Source: Chitinibacter sp. GC72
Lineage (GTDB): Bacteria; Pseudomonadota; Gammaproteobacteria; Burkholderiales; Chitinibacteraceae
Reading direction: 5' to 3'
DNA: 37,598 nucleotides
NCBI RefSeq assembly: GCF_009760905.1
Contig: NZ_VIRW01000026.1
Coordinates: forward strand, 1-37,598
The notes below the pieces were generated by a model. That model ran no database searches and was not told the origin of the DNA. It worked only from the letters and a program-made list of their open reading frames with translations. Within the stretch, counting starts at the first letter, position 1, and each line of letters begins with the position of its first letter. Positions 1-8,006 of this stretch are shown here, in pieces. Position numbers and translations under genes: made by a program.

Positions 1-217
1 GCTAAATGTACTACTTGGCTTGTACTTCAATACTCAAAGAAAAAAACGAGATGAACAATAAAGTTCGTCTTGTTTTACTTTCTTTTCAATTGAGTGCAAG
101 CACTTGTTTCGACTTACGAATCAAGCACTCACACTCATCGGCTGTAATTTGTTAAAGATCGGTGTGAGACAGAGAGAAACTCGTTTTGTTTCGCTGCGTC
201 ATCAGCAGAGAGGCCGA
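1..217 (-). promoter_or_regulatory. 5' leader of an rRNA operon (16S lies beyond the left edge)
   Basis: Read on the minus strand, this stretch carries the antitermination elements of a proteobacterial rrn leader. A boxA-like GATCTTTAACAA lies at 149-160 (E. coli has TGCTCTTTAACA). It is followed by a boxC-like GTGTGAGTGCTT at 123-134 (E. coli GTGTGGGCACTC), with similar spacing. The A/T-rich remainder runs left to base 1 without reaching recognisable mature 16S sequence. Transcription would leave the window leftward, so the 16S gene is expected just outside. The assignment rests on motif order and on the promoter at 218-246. A plus-strand reading frame across this region is not credible. Confidence 0.75.
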
Positions 218-246
218 ACTATACCCACCGCCTTGAAACACGTCAA
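218..246 (-). promoter_or_regulatory. rRNA operon sigma-70 promoter (P1-like)
   Basis: On the minus strand there is a -35 box TTGACG at 241-246, a spacer of exactly 17 bases, and a -10 box TATAGT at 218-223. The discriminator after it reads TCGGCCT, which is G+C-rich, as expected for rRNA promoters under stringent (ppGpp/DksA) control. Transcription should start near 211 and enter the boxA-containing leader. The T-rich run upstream of the -35 box (about 256-276 on the minus strand) could act as an UP element. Confidence 0.75.
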
Positions 247-285
247 CACTTATCGACAAAGAAAAGCGAAAAAAGGCGATAAGTG
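247..285. repeat. 9-bp inverted repeat flanking the putative rrn UP element
   Basis: CACTTATCG at 247-255 and its exact reverse complement CGATAAGTG at 277-285 enclose 21 A/T-rich bases. The proximal arm abuts the -35 box of the rRNA promoter. It could be an activator site (Fis-like position) or chance. I recognise no specific regulator consensus in it. Confidence 0.5.
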
Positions 286-396
286 ATTGATGACAAAGGA
301 AACTCAATTTTAAACAATTGAGCCCAGCTAATCAAAACCAAACGGCCAGCATCAGCAAACTCAGCGACAAAACCGCAAAAACCAAGCACAAAAAGC

Positions 397-422
397 ACAA
401 AGCCCGCTGGCGCGGGCTTTGT
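397..422 (-). terminator. Rho-independent terminator downstream of rlmL
   Basis: An 11-bp perfect stem (ACAAAGCCCGC with GCGGGCTTTGT) closes a 4-base loop. On the minus strand it is followed by a U-rich stretch (GCTTTTTGTGC). It lies about 30 bases after the rlmL stop and separates that operon from the rRNA promoter. Confidence 0.8.
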
Positions 423-454
423 CTTGGTCTTTTAACGCCACATCACTGATTAAA

Positions 455-1615
455 TCAATCTTTAGTGGGCTTATCTCGATTGCCACCGGCGATCATTTTG
501 TATTCAAACAAGCGACATTCGAGCGGACCATTAAATAGGACGGTACGTTTTGACGCTTTTAAACGCATGTATTTGGGCATATCCAAATCTGCGGTGAGGA
601 AATAGGCATTCCAACCTGCAAAGCGCTGCTTTAATACCGTTGCCCATTGTGGGTACAAGCCAGCCAAATGCTCTTTCTCATCCATGCGTGCGCCATACGG
701 TGGATTACATACCCACACCCCTGACTCAGCTGGCGGCTTAGCATCGAGGACATTCAACTGTTTCAGTTGAATCGCATCTTCCAATCCCGCGGCGGCGATA
801 TTGGCTTTCGCGTAAATCAGCACCGTACTTGAAACGTCTGAACCCGAAATCAACTGATTGCTCTTGGTTTCTTTCGCTTTAGCCTCGGCACGAACGCCTT
901 GCCAGAATCCATCATCAAACATGCGCATTTGCTGGAAGGCAAAAGAGCGTCGAATACCTGGCGCAATATTGCGTGCGATCATTGCCGCTTCGATCAGGAA
1001 AGTCCCCGAACCGCACATTGGATCGTAAAACGCTTGCTCAGGCGTCCAGCCGCTCAGCGCCAGAATACCGGCAGCCAGATTTTCCCGCACAGGCGCATCG
1101 CCCGTTTCTACGCGATAGCCACGCTTGAAAAGCGCTTCACCCGAAGTATCGAGATACAAGGTCGCCATTTTGTCCGACAGATACAAATGAATCCGCATAT
1201 CGGGTTCTTTGGTATCCACGTCGGGACGCTTGCCACACTTCAACCGAAAACGATCGCAAACGCCGTCTTTCACTTTGAGCGCAATAAAGTCGAGGCTACG
1301 CAGCGGCGAGCGCACTGCTGTCACCGTGACTTTGATTGAATTCTCAACCGTAAAGATCTCCGCCCATTCAGTATCACGCGCCATGCGGAAAATATCGTCT
1401 TCGGTGCGATATGGCTTTTCCACCAGTTTCCACAGAATGCGGCTCGCGACGCGCGAATACAGATTCGCTTTATACATCACCGTCCATGGGCCAGAGAACG
1501 CAACGCCACCATCGGTGACCTTTACTTTCTTGGCGCCGTGCTCAAGCAATTCTTTTTCCAGAATCGGCTCAAGACCACGCGGACATGGCGCGAAAAACTC
1601 AAAAATTTGTAACAC
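455..1615 (-). CDS. rlmL: 23S rRNA (guanine-N2) methyltransferase, RlmL N-terminal-half type
   Basis: Class I SAM-dependent RNA methyltransferase, 386 residues. Residues about 50-160 correspond to a THUMP RNA-binding domain. The UPF0020 catalytic domain follows, with the SAM loop DPMCGSGTF at 198-206 and the catalytic NPPYG at 304-308. It aligns by eye with the N-terminal half of E. coli RlmL, which makes m2G2445 in 23S rRNA. It lacks the RlmK half that is fused to it in gammaproteobacteria, so a separate m7G2069 enzyme would be needed. Start is GTG at 1613-1615, preceded by the purine run AAGAAG; no better ATG gives the conserved N-terminus. It begins 19 bases after the mksB stop and is the last gene of that operon. 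The exact target base is inferred. Confidence 0.85.
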   Translation of the reverse strand: MLQIFEFFAPCPRGLEPILEKELLEHGAKKVKVTDGGVAFSGPWTVMYKANLYSRVASRILWKLVEKPYRTEDDIFRMARDTEWAEIFTVENSIKVTVTAVRSPLRSLDFIALKVKDGVCDRFRLKCGKRPDVDTKEPDMRIHLYLSDKMATLYLDTSGEALFKRGYRVETGDAPVRENLAAGILALSGWTPEQAFYDPMCGSGTFLIEAAMIARNIAPGIRRSFAFQQMRMFDDGFWQGVRAEAKAKETKSNQLISGSDVSSTVLIYAKANIAAAGLEDAIQLKQLNVLDAKPPAESGVWVCNPPYGARMDEKEHLAGLYPQWATVLKQRFAGWNAYFLTADLDMPKYMRLKASKRTVLFNGPLECRLFEYKMIAGGNRDKPTKD

Positions 1616-1634
1616 AGGCTTCTTCTTATAAAAA

Positions 1635-4472
1635 CTAAACGGTTTCGATTACTTTATTGCCAGTGGGCAAGTTTTGCTCGGTCCGGCGACGCGTTTGCAT
1701 GATCAATGGCGCCCAAGTCTCGCCTGGACGTTTTTTGCGTGTCGTTAGCGTCAACTCGGATGGGCCATACACATTGGTATTGTGCGTCAGCGGCGTTGTA
1801 ATCAGATATTGCGCTTGCGTCGCTTTCAGGAACGCGCCGACGCGGTCAATATTGAAAATATCCAAGTGGGCAAACGGCTCGTCGATAAACACAAAGCCCG
1901 ATGGATTGTTTTCGTCCATCATTAAGCCAATCAGCAAAATCAATGACTTCATCACCTGCTGACCGCCCGACGCCTCACCGTCGTTCAAGCCCATCATGCC
2001 TTTCTGGTCGAAGTTGAAGCGCGCGGTCAGACCCGCTTGCGCCAACACAACATCGTCGTTTTCCAGATGCGGCATATCGAGCTCAACGTCGATACCGGCC
2101 AAATCGCCCAAGCCTTTAATATTGCGACCATAGGCACGCACCGTTGCACGCAGCTTATTGATGTAGGCCGCACGAGCTTCCTCGGTGAGCTGGCCAGTGC
2201 GCTCAACTTCTTTGCGGTGACCTTGCGACTCGTCTTCGAGCGCCTCGTAGTCGGCGACCAATTTATCGCGGCGCTGGATGATGGTTTCGTCTTTTTCCCA
2301 ATGCGCTTGCGTTAGCTGCTCTTGCTGGCGCTCGATAATATGGCGCACCTCGGTGACGCTGCGATATTCTTCCTTGAGTTGCGCCAATACATTCGGCAAC
2401 AACCACGCTGGCAGCGCTTTTTCTTTCAGTACGCGGATCGCGCCGAGCTGGCGGCTGATTTCATTGCGTTGACGCGTAATTTGCGCCTGCAATTCTTCCA
2501 CCGCGAGGCGGAATTGATCGCGTTCGATTTCGATTTTTTGCGCCGCCAAACGCAACTCAGAACGACTTTCGCGTGAGCCTTCAAGCGAGGCTTGCGCCGC
2601 AGCGAGCTCGGCCCCTAGGCGTTGCACTTCGGCTTGCTCAGCCGGGAAGCGCTCAGCCGCCGCCGCAAATTCAGCTTGGCGCGCCGCCAATTGCAACACG
2701 GCCTGCATGCCCATCAGCTGCACGGTAATGCTTTGAATATCACGCTGCACGCTAGCAAAATCGGTTTCTTGATCGAGAATCTGCTCATTCAAGGCTTTTA
2801 AGCGCACGGCGATGTCGTTCAAGCGTGAATGACGCGCCGCCTCACCGAAGGCATATTCGCGGGTATCGACCCCTATGAAACGCGCGCCGCGGCGTTCACG
2901 GTAATACCCCTCTTTGGTAATCCAATCACTGCTAATCCGGCTACCTGCCTCGACCGATTTAACGCGCTGAATACCATTCAGCTGACGGCTCAACCATGCC
3001 GGTACCGGCGCTTTGAAATCGATGATTTCCAGAATCGAACCTAAATTCGCACGCGGAGCGGGTTCGCGCTCGGACACAATAAAGTGGCGGTAGCGCAAAC
3101 GCTCGCCCACTTCCCAAGCGCGCTGTTTATCCGCTTCACGTTGCAGCAAAATCAAGTGGCGCGACGGTGCCAGCAAGGCCTCTACCGCATCCTGCCACGC
3201 CGGATCTTTGACTTCGCAAATCTCAGTCAACAGCTGATGCGGGATACCGGCCTCATCAAGTGCCGCGCGCATCTGGCGGACAAACTCGGGGGACGGCGCT
3301 TTACCGGCTTGCAGCGCAAATTGCGCTTCGGACAATTGCTGGCGCTCGTCGCGGGCATTTTTCAGCGCGAGTTTTTTCTCGGTTTCAAGTACTTTTAGAT
3401 CGGCCAGTTTATCGTTCAGACCAATCGCATCGGCACCATGTTCACGCTCGGCCAGCTCGCGCAGTTTTTCACCTTCGCGGATCAAGCGCTCGGTGTCGCG
3501 CGCGGCATCACGTACCTCCTGAAATTTGGCAAACATCGCATCGTAATCGGCCTTGCTTTGCTGCTCGCCATTCAACGTTTGATTGGCCGCCAATTGCGCC
3601 ACCGCCAAACGTTTGTCGAGCTGAACCAGATCGCTACGCTTGTGCCACAGATTGCGGCGATTTTGCTTAAATTGGGCGATGTAGTTGCGCAGCGTGTCTT
3701 GCGCTTCGGCCACTTGCAAGGCGGGAATCACTTCTTGCTCAAGGCGCACCGTATCGGTACCGAGCGAGCACCATTCCAGATAGCTGCTGGCGCGCAGGCG
3801 GAAACGCTCAACGTCCAAACCCAATTGCGAGAGTTGCTGCTGCATTTTATCAAGCTCGCCCTCAGCCTCGCGCAAACGCACTTTGGCTTCTTGGTAGTGG
3901 TCGAGCACTTCTTTGTCGCCAAACACTTGGAAAACCAAGTCTAGCAATGCCTTAGGGGAGTATTCGCACAGCTTATCCGTATCACCTTGCTCCAAGGCCA
4001 ATACCTCGGCAATCGCAGGCGTTAAACCCGCTTGCTCAAGACGACGGCGATAATCACCAACGCCAAGCCACTGCAAAGTCGTTTCAGTTTGGCCATCAAG
4101 CTGCGCATCGCCTTCGGCAATCGCATACTGGCGCACCCAATCACCGCCCTGCTTTTTAATTCGGCAAAACAGCGTCACCGTCTCCGATGAGAGCGGGAAA
4201 AACAGATACGGGAAAAAGCCACCGCCGCTGCGGCGCGGATTACTCACCACGGCGCGCAGCCAAGCGATGTTTTCTTTGTTATTACGCACATAGCGCTTGT
4301 AATCACGGCGCCCCGAGCATTTGAGCGCCAAAATCGTGCGCAGCGCATCGAGCAGCGTCGTTTTACCTGAACCATTCGGGCCGACCACCGTCACAATCTG
4401 CGCATCGAGCGGCACAGAAATGCGTTGCCAGAAATCCCAGTGCACCATTTCCAAAGTTTTAATCTGGAACAT
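1635..4472 (-). CDS. mksB: SMC-like condensin ATPase MksB (JetC-like)
   Basis: A 945-residue SMC/Rad50-type ATPase. The Walker A motif GPNGSGKT is at 31-38. Two long coiled-coil arms, rich in Glu, Gln, Arg and Leu, are interrupted near residues 400-550 by a globular hinge-like segment. The C-terminal head carries the signature SGGQ at 835-838, Walker B FVFIDE near 860-865 and the D-loop AHLD at 868-871. Head-arm-hinge-arm-head order and length match MksB of MksBEF condensins (about 940 residues) and are shorter than MukB. ATP-driven DNA loop extrusion or plasmid restriction is family knowledge. The ATG overlaps the mksE stop by one base (TAATG) and has a strong GGAGGTGA ribosome site. It could equally be called a Wadjet JetC; the absence of a neighbouring jetD favours Mks. 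Confidence 0.78.
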   Translation of the reverse strand: MFQIKTLEMVHWDFWQRISVPLDAQIVTVVGPNGSGKTTLLDALRTILALKCSGRRDYKRYVRNNKENIAWLRAVVSNPRRSGGGFFPYLFFPLSSETVTLFCRIKKQGGDWVRQYAIAEGDAQLDGQTETTLQWLGVGDYRRRLEQAGLTPAIAEVLALEQGDTDKLCEYSPKALLDLVFQVFGDKEVLDHYQEAKVRLREAEGELDKMQQQLSQLGLDVERFRLRASSYLEWCSLGTDTVRLEQEVIPALQVAEAQDTLRNYIAQFKQNRRNLWHKRSDLVQLDKRLAVAQLAANQTLNGEQQSKADYDAMFAKFQEVRDAARDTERLIREGEKLRELAEREHGADAIGLNDKLADLKVLETEKKLALKNARDERQQLSEAQFALQAGKAPSPEFVRQMRAALDEAGIPHQLLTEICEVKDPAWQDAVEALLAPSRHLILLQREADKQRAWEVGERLRYRHFIVSEREPAPRANLGSILEIIDFKAPVPAWLSRQLNGIQRVKSVEAGSRISSDWITKEGYYRERRGARFIGVDTREYAFGEAARHSRLNDIAVRLKALNEQILDQETDFASVQRDIQSITVQLMGMQAVLQLAARQAEFAAAAERFPAEQAEVQRLGAELAAAQASLEGSRESRSELRLAAQKIEIERDQFRLAVEELQAQITRQRNEISRQLGAIRVLKEKALPAWLLPNVLAQLKEEYRSVTEVRHIIERQQEQLTQAHWEKDETIIQRRDKLVADYEALEDESQGHRKEVERTGQLTEEARAAYINKLRATVRAYGRNIKGLGDLAGIDVELDMPHLENDDVVLAQAGLTARFNFDQKGMMGLNDGEASGGQQVMKSLILLIGLMMDENNPSGFVFIDEPFAHLDIFNIDRVGAFLKATQAQYLITTPLTHNTNVYGPSELTLTTRKKRPGETWAPLIMQTRRRTEQNLPTGNKVIETV

Positions 4473-5131
4473 TAGCTCACCTCCACATCAGCTGCGATTT
4501 TGGTATCGGACACTTTCAGAATATCGGCCATCGCACCATTAATAATGCGCGGCGCGAGCTTGGCGTAGTCGATCATCAAATCGAGCATTGGGCCCTCAAA
4601 AATCATTCGGTTGCGACGTACGACAAAACCCAATTTTGATAACTGGCCCAAATTGGTCGTAAAGCGCATTTTGCCGCCGAGCACCTTGCCAAAGTCGGCA
4701 TACAGCGCGTCTTCCGACACGCCTTGCGCGACGCCTTCGCCGTGTTCAATCGGTTTTTCCGCACCAAATAAATCACCCTGGTCTTCGTTACCCGCTTCAA
4801 CGCGCGCAATCTGACGTTCGCGTTTCGGCAAAATAATCAGCGCCCAGACAACGACAAGCAGCGCGATACCGTCACGCGGCAGGCCCATATTATTCGACAG
4901 CCAGTTTTCGCCTTCACCAAACACCCATTCTTCCATATGCGGCTGTAGCGCTACGGCAATATGCTCGGCGTAGGGATTTTCCAGCAATTGCAAACCACAT
5001 TCGGCCAGGCGATGTTCGAGCGACTCGCGAAAGGCTTCGTCAATCAGCGCGCGGCGCGCGAGCGGATCTTTGCGCAACACAAAACGTTGCGCCAATAGAC
5101 GCGCAACCAAAATATTCAGGGCTTGATCCAT
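4472..5131 (-). CDS. mksE: condensin accessory subunit MksE (JetB/DUF4194-like)
   Basis: A 219-residue soluble protein with an acidic, variable middle (about residues 110-140). The C-terminal part reads as a winged-helix (LGFVVRRNRMIFEGPMLDL near 175-193). Size, position between the kleisin-like gene and the SMC-like gene, and the C-terminal EGPMLDL pattern fit MksE/JetB (KITE-type) subunits, which bind the kleisin and DNA. It starts 6 bases after the mksF stop, and its stop overlaps the mksB start, so the three genes are translationally coupled. The call depends largely on operon context. Confidence 0.7.
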   Translation of the reverse strand: MDQALNILVARLLAQRFVLRKDPLARRALIDEAFRESLEHRLAECGLQLLENPYAEHIAVALQPHMEEWVFGEGENWLSNNMGLPRDGIALLVVVWALIILPKRERQIARVEAGNEDQGDLFGAEKPIEHGEGVAQGVSEDALYADFGKVLGGKMRFTTNLGQLSKLGFVVRRNRMIFEGPMLDLMIDYAKLAPRIINGAMADILKVSDTKIAADVEVS

Positions 5132-5137
5132 GTTCTA

Positions 5138-6421
5138 TCAGCCTTTTTTCTGCATGGTATTCAGTGGAGTGAGTCGGCCATGACTAATGCTGGCGACTTC
5201 GGGGTGATCGGGTTCAAATAATTCGCTTGTCGCTTCCAGGCGCAGCGGGATTTTGACAATATCGGCGACCACGCTTTTTTCCAGCGCGGCCTCGGCATCG
5301 CCCAAGAGCGACAACAACGATAGGCGATACGCGGTTTCGTTGTAGGTCGGTGCAATCACCGCTGCGGGCAAATCGCCACCTAAACCGCCAGCGACGAGGC
5401 GATTAAGATCATCGTACAGCGATTCCGCCAGCAATAGGCGCTCGGCTTCAACTTCGCCGACCATTTGCGCGGCAGCGCCGGCGGGCATTTCACTGATGAT
5501 ATTGACTGGGCGTTCGCGCTCGCAAATTTCGTATTCGGCCACGTCAAGCAAAATATCCGACACGACAAAATGCGGCTCGGGATGGAACAAAATTAAATCA
5601 CGTCCAAGACTGGCGAGCTTTTCTTGCGTTTGCTGGCGCAACCAATCGGCGACATTGGTCGTCGACAAGCCCGATTGCCCCAAATGCACGCGCTGCGAAG
5701 CCAGCTCGGACAGGCGACGATGAAACACCGAAGTCAGCCGCAACATGCGCGCTTGCGCCAAGGCAATCGATTGGGCAATTTGATAGACACGCTGATCGGT
5801 GGCTTCGTCAGTGAGTACGGTGCGAATCACATCCGTGCCTTTTTCGACCCACTGCCACACTTTTTCGAGCTTTTCGCGCGCGGCGCGGATTTGGAATTCG
5901 GATTGAGACTCCAGCGCGGCTTCAAAATCGGCATACAGCTCGTTCAAGCGCGCCAGCAAATTGAGCATCACTTCGTTGGAAACCTGGCCCAGCGATTGAC
6001 CAGCAGCGACCTGCGACGTCAGATAGCCGAGCTCGGCATCGCCCTCGGCAAACTGCATCATCGTGCCCATCGCCGCCAACGCCACCCGCCCCGCCTCAGA
6101 CATGGCATACAGCTGCTCGTCACTATCCCAGACCAGCAAGCCATTATCACGCAAGCGTTTGAGGACGGTATCGAGCTTCACCTGATTGATGTAGGCAAAA
6201 TGCGATTGCAAATCTGCCGGCGACCAGCGAGGCGCATCGGCACGCGCGCCGATTTCGCGCAGCACGATCAGACGGACAAATACTTCGTCTTCGCCACCGC
6301 GAAACAGCGTAATAAACGCGTCAATATAAGTGCGCGCGCGCAACAGCTCGGCCATTTGCGGCAATTCGTGCGGCACAAAACCGGGCTGAAAAAAATCGGA
6401 GAATAAGTTTTCGTCTTGCAT
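5138..6421 (-). CDS. mksF: kleisin-like condensin subunit MksF (JetA position)
   Basis: A 427-residue soluble protein, first gene of the mks operon. Residues about 40-115 look like a winged helix, as in kleisin N-termini. Residues about 150-270 are helical and charged (candidate coiled coil). The C-terminal third, rich in Asp, Glu and Leu, would contact the ATPase head. MukF and MksF are close to this length. I do not see the N-terminal pattern I expect of a typical JetA (DUF3375), so it may be a divergent branch. The bases before the ATG (GTCATCTCC) contain no Shine-Dalgarno sequence, so the start is less certain than for its neighbours, although it is the first in-frame ATG. A 9-bp inverted repeat lies about 30 bases upstream. 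Confidence 0.6.
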   Translation of the reverse strand: MQDENLFSDFFQPGFVPHELPQMAELLRARTYIDAFITLFRGGEDEVFVRLIVLREIGARADAPRWSPADLQSHFAYINQVKLDTVLKRLRDNGLLVWDSDEQLYAMSEAGRVALAAMGTMMQFAEGDAELGYLTSQVAAGQSLGQVSNEVMLNLLARLNELYADFEAALESQSEFQIRAAREKLEKVWQWVEKGTDVIRTVLTDEATDQRVYQIAQSIALAQARMLRLTSVFHRRLSELASQRVHLGQSGLSTTNVADWLRQQTQEKLASLGRDLILFHPEPHFVVSDILLDVAEYEICERERPVNIISEMPAGAAAQMVGEVEAERLLLAESLYDDLNRLVAGGLGGDLPAAVIAPTYNETAYRLSLLSLLGDAEAALEKSVVADIVKIPLRLEATSELFEPDHPEVASISHGRLTPLNTMQKKG

Positions 6422-6451
6422 GGAGATGACAAAAATCAGGAAGCAGCAAGA

Positions 6452-6486
6452 CTAAAGGCAAATGAGGCGAAAAACAATGCCTTTAG
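6452..6486 (-). promoter_or_regulatory. inverted repeat upstream of mksF (operator or leader hairpin)
   Basis: CTAAAGGCA at 6452-6460 and its exact complement TGCCTTTAG at 6478-6486 flank 17 bases. The element lies 30-65 bases upstream of the mksF ATG. As RNA it would form a 9-bp hairpin with no U-tract after it, so it is not a normal terminator. A repressor operator or a translation-controlling leader hairpin are both possible. No clear -35/-10 pair is visible nearby. Confidence 0.5.
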
Positions 6487-6546
6487 CGGGAAGTGAGGCA
6501 ACAGCATGGCTAAGCAATAAACTTAAGCAGCCATCAATACAACAAA

Positions 6547-6595
6547 GGGTATTACCCTGCAGAACTTGTTAGCAATAGCCTGCAGGGCAATACCC
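6547..6595 (-). terminator. terminator-like long hairpin downstream of obgE
   Basis: A 16-bp stem (6547-6562 with 6580-6595) surrounds a 17-base loop. On the minus strand the single non-Watson-Crick position becomes a G-U wobble, whereas on the plus strand it is an A-C mismatch. This argues that the minus-strand RNA is the functional one. It lies 14 bases after the obgE stop and is followed by TTTGTTGT. It should end the obgE transcript before mksF. Confidence 0.7.
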
Positions 6596-6608
6596 CCATC
6601 AACATCAA

Positions 6609-7772
6609 TTACTCAATATCACCATTAGCCGCAATCGCTGCTGCACGGGCTGCCAGCAAAGCTTCCTGCTCGGCGGCCAAACGGGCGGCAGCATCTTCTT
6701 CCTGCTGCTTGGCCAATTTTTTCGCTTGCTCCAGATAGTCAGCAATCGCATAGGTCAAATCGCGGCAACCTTCACCGGTTAAACCAGCGATCACGAAGTA
6801 GCGCGGCTTGGCCGGATCGAATGGTGCGTATTCGTCATATTCGCCCGCTTCCCAACCATAGGCTTTCAGGAAAGCCTGCACGCGTTCTTCACGCTCTTCT
6901 TCCGGAATCATGTCGACTTTATTGAGCACCAACCAGCGCGGCTTGTTGTAGAGCTCTTCGTCGTATTTGCGCAGCTCTTCAACAATCGCGTTGGCTTCAG
7001 CGACCGGATCAACACCTTCATCAAACGGCGCCAAGTCAACGAGATGCAACAAAATACCGGTACGTTGCAAATGCTTCAAAAAGCGATGACCCAGACCTGC
7101 ACCGTCCGCAGCGCCTTCGATCAAGCCGGGTACGTCGGCGATAACAAAGCTGCGGTTTTCATCGATGCGCACCACACCTAGATTCGGGTGCAAGGTGGTA
7201 AACGGATAATCGGCGACTTTGGGTTTCGCGGCTGACACGGCGCGGATAAAGGTCGATTTACCGGCGTTCGGCATACCGAGCAGGCCAATATCGGCCAGCA
7301 CTTTCAATTCCAGTTTCAATTCGCGACGCTCACCTTCAGCACCCGGCGTGGTTTGACGTGGCGCACGGTTGGTTGACGATTTGAAATGCAAATTACCAAA
7401 ACCGCCTTGACCACCTTTGGCAATCGGCAAGCGCTCGCCATTTTTGGTCAAGTCGGCGATCAGCTCGCCAGTTTCAGCATCGGTAATGGTCGTGCCGATT
7501 GGCATGCGCAATTCGATATCGTCGCCGCCTTTGCCATAACAATCGGCACCACGGCCACCTTCGCCGTCGCGCGCTTTGTATTTACGGACAAAACGGTAAT
7601 CAACCAGCGTGTTGATGTCTTCGTCGGCAATCGCCCACACCGTACCGCCTTTACCGCCGTCGCCACCATCCGGGCCGCCACGCGGCACGAATTTTTCACG
7701 ACGCATACTGGCCGAGCCATTCCCGCCCTTGCCGCCGATGACTTCAATTTTTGCTTCATCAATAAACTTCAT
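6609..7772 (-). CDS. obgE: GTPase ObgE/CgtA, 50S assembly factor
   Basis: A 387-residue Obg-family GTPase that binds late 50S intermediates and links ribosome assembly to the stringent response. The Gly-rich Obg fold covers residues 1-158. The G domain has G1 GMPNAGKS at 166-173, DVPG at 213-216 and NKVD at 284-287. An acidic, alanine-rich tail ends the protein. The reading frame is open further upstream, but the start at 7772 ([10 protein letters not shown]) is the family N-terminus and has GAAGGAG about 8 bases before it. It follows rplU-rpmA as in most proteobacteria, but a terminator and about 230 bases separate it from rpmA, so it probably has its own promoter as well. Confidence 0.95.
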   Translation of the reverse strand: MKFIDEAKIEVIGGKGGNGSASMRREKFVPRGGPDGGDGGKGGTVWAIADEDINTLVDYRFVRKYKARDGEGGRGADCYGKGGDDIELRMPIGTTITDAETGELIADLTKNGERLPIAKGGQGGFGNLHFKSSTNRAPRQTTPGAEGERRELKLELKVLADIGLLGMPNAGKSTFIRAVSAAKPKVADYPFTTLHPNLGVVRIDENRSFVIADVPGLIEGAADGAGLGHRFLKHLQRTGILLHLVDLAPFDEGVDPVAEANAIVEELRKYDEELYNKPRWLVLNKVDMIPEEEREERVQAFLKAYGWEAGEYDEYAPFDPAKPRYFVIAGLTGEGCRDLTYAIADYLEQAKKLAKQQEEDAAARLAAEQEALLAARAAAIAANGDIE

Positions 7773-7949
7773 ATCCACTCCTTCGAAGGGTATCGCTCTG
7801 GAAGCGAAGGGATTTACCACATACAGGCCAATACCAAAGCCAGTATCTGGAAAATCACCTAGCTAAACTGCAAAACCCAAGAAAACCAGTCGGCACCCAA
7901 AAGGCGAAACCGACGCTACTTACGCATTCCAACTCTCAGCGGAGAATCA

Positions 7950-7985
7950 GAAAGAAAAAAAGCCCCATCACGAGGACAGGGCTTT
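7950..7985 (-). terminator. Rho-independent terminator after rpmA
   Basis: On the minus strand a 7-bp stem (AAAGCCC at 7979-7985 with GGGCTTT at 7959-7965) closes a 13-base loop. The U-run TTTTTTTCTTTC follows. It lies about 20 bases after the rpmA stop and would end the rplU-rpmA transcript, at least partially isolating obgE. Confidence 0.8.
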
Positions 7986-8006
7986 CAAAACAAACCGGGA
8001 AAAAGC

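Noticed and set aside
104-286. 60-codon plus-strand reading frame at the left edge
   Set aside because: It lies antisense to the rRNA promoter and boxA leader, has no ribosome site and no recognisable protein features.
3438-3944. 168-codon plus-strand frame inside mksB
   Set aside because: It is a shadow of the coiled-coil coding sequence on the other strand, with no ribosome site.
5624-6406. 260-codon plus-strand frame opposite mksF
   Set aside because: Long only because of the codon bias of the minus-strand gene; its His/Gln/Arg-rich composition is typical of antisense frames.
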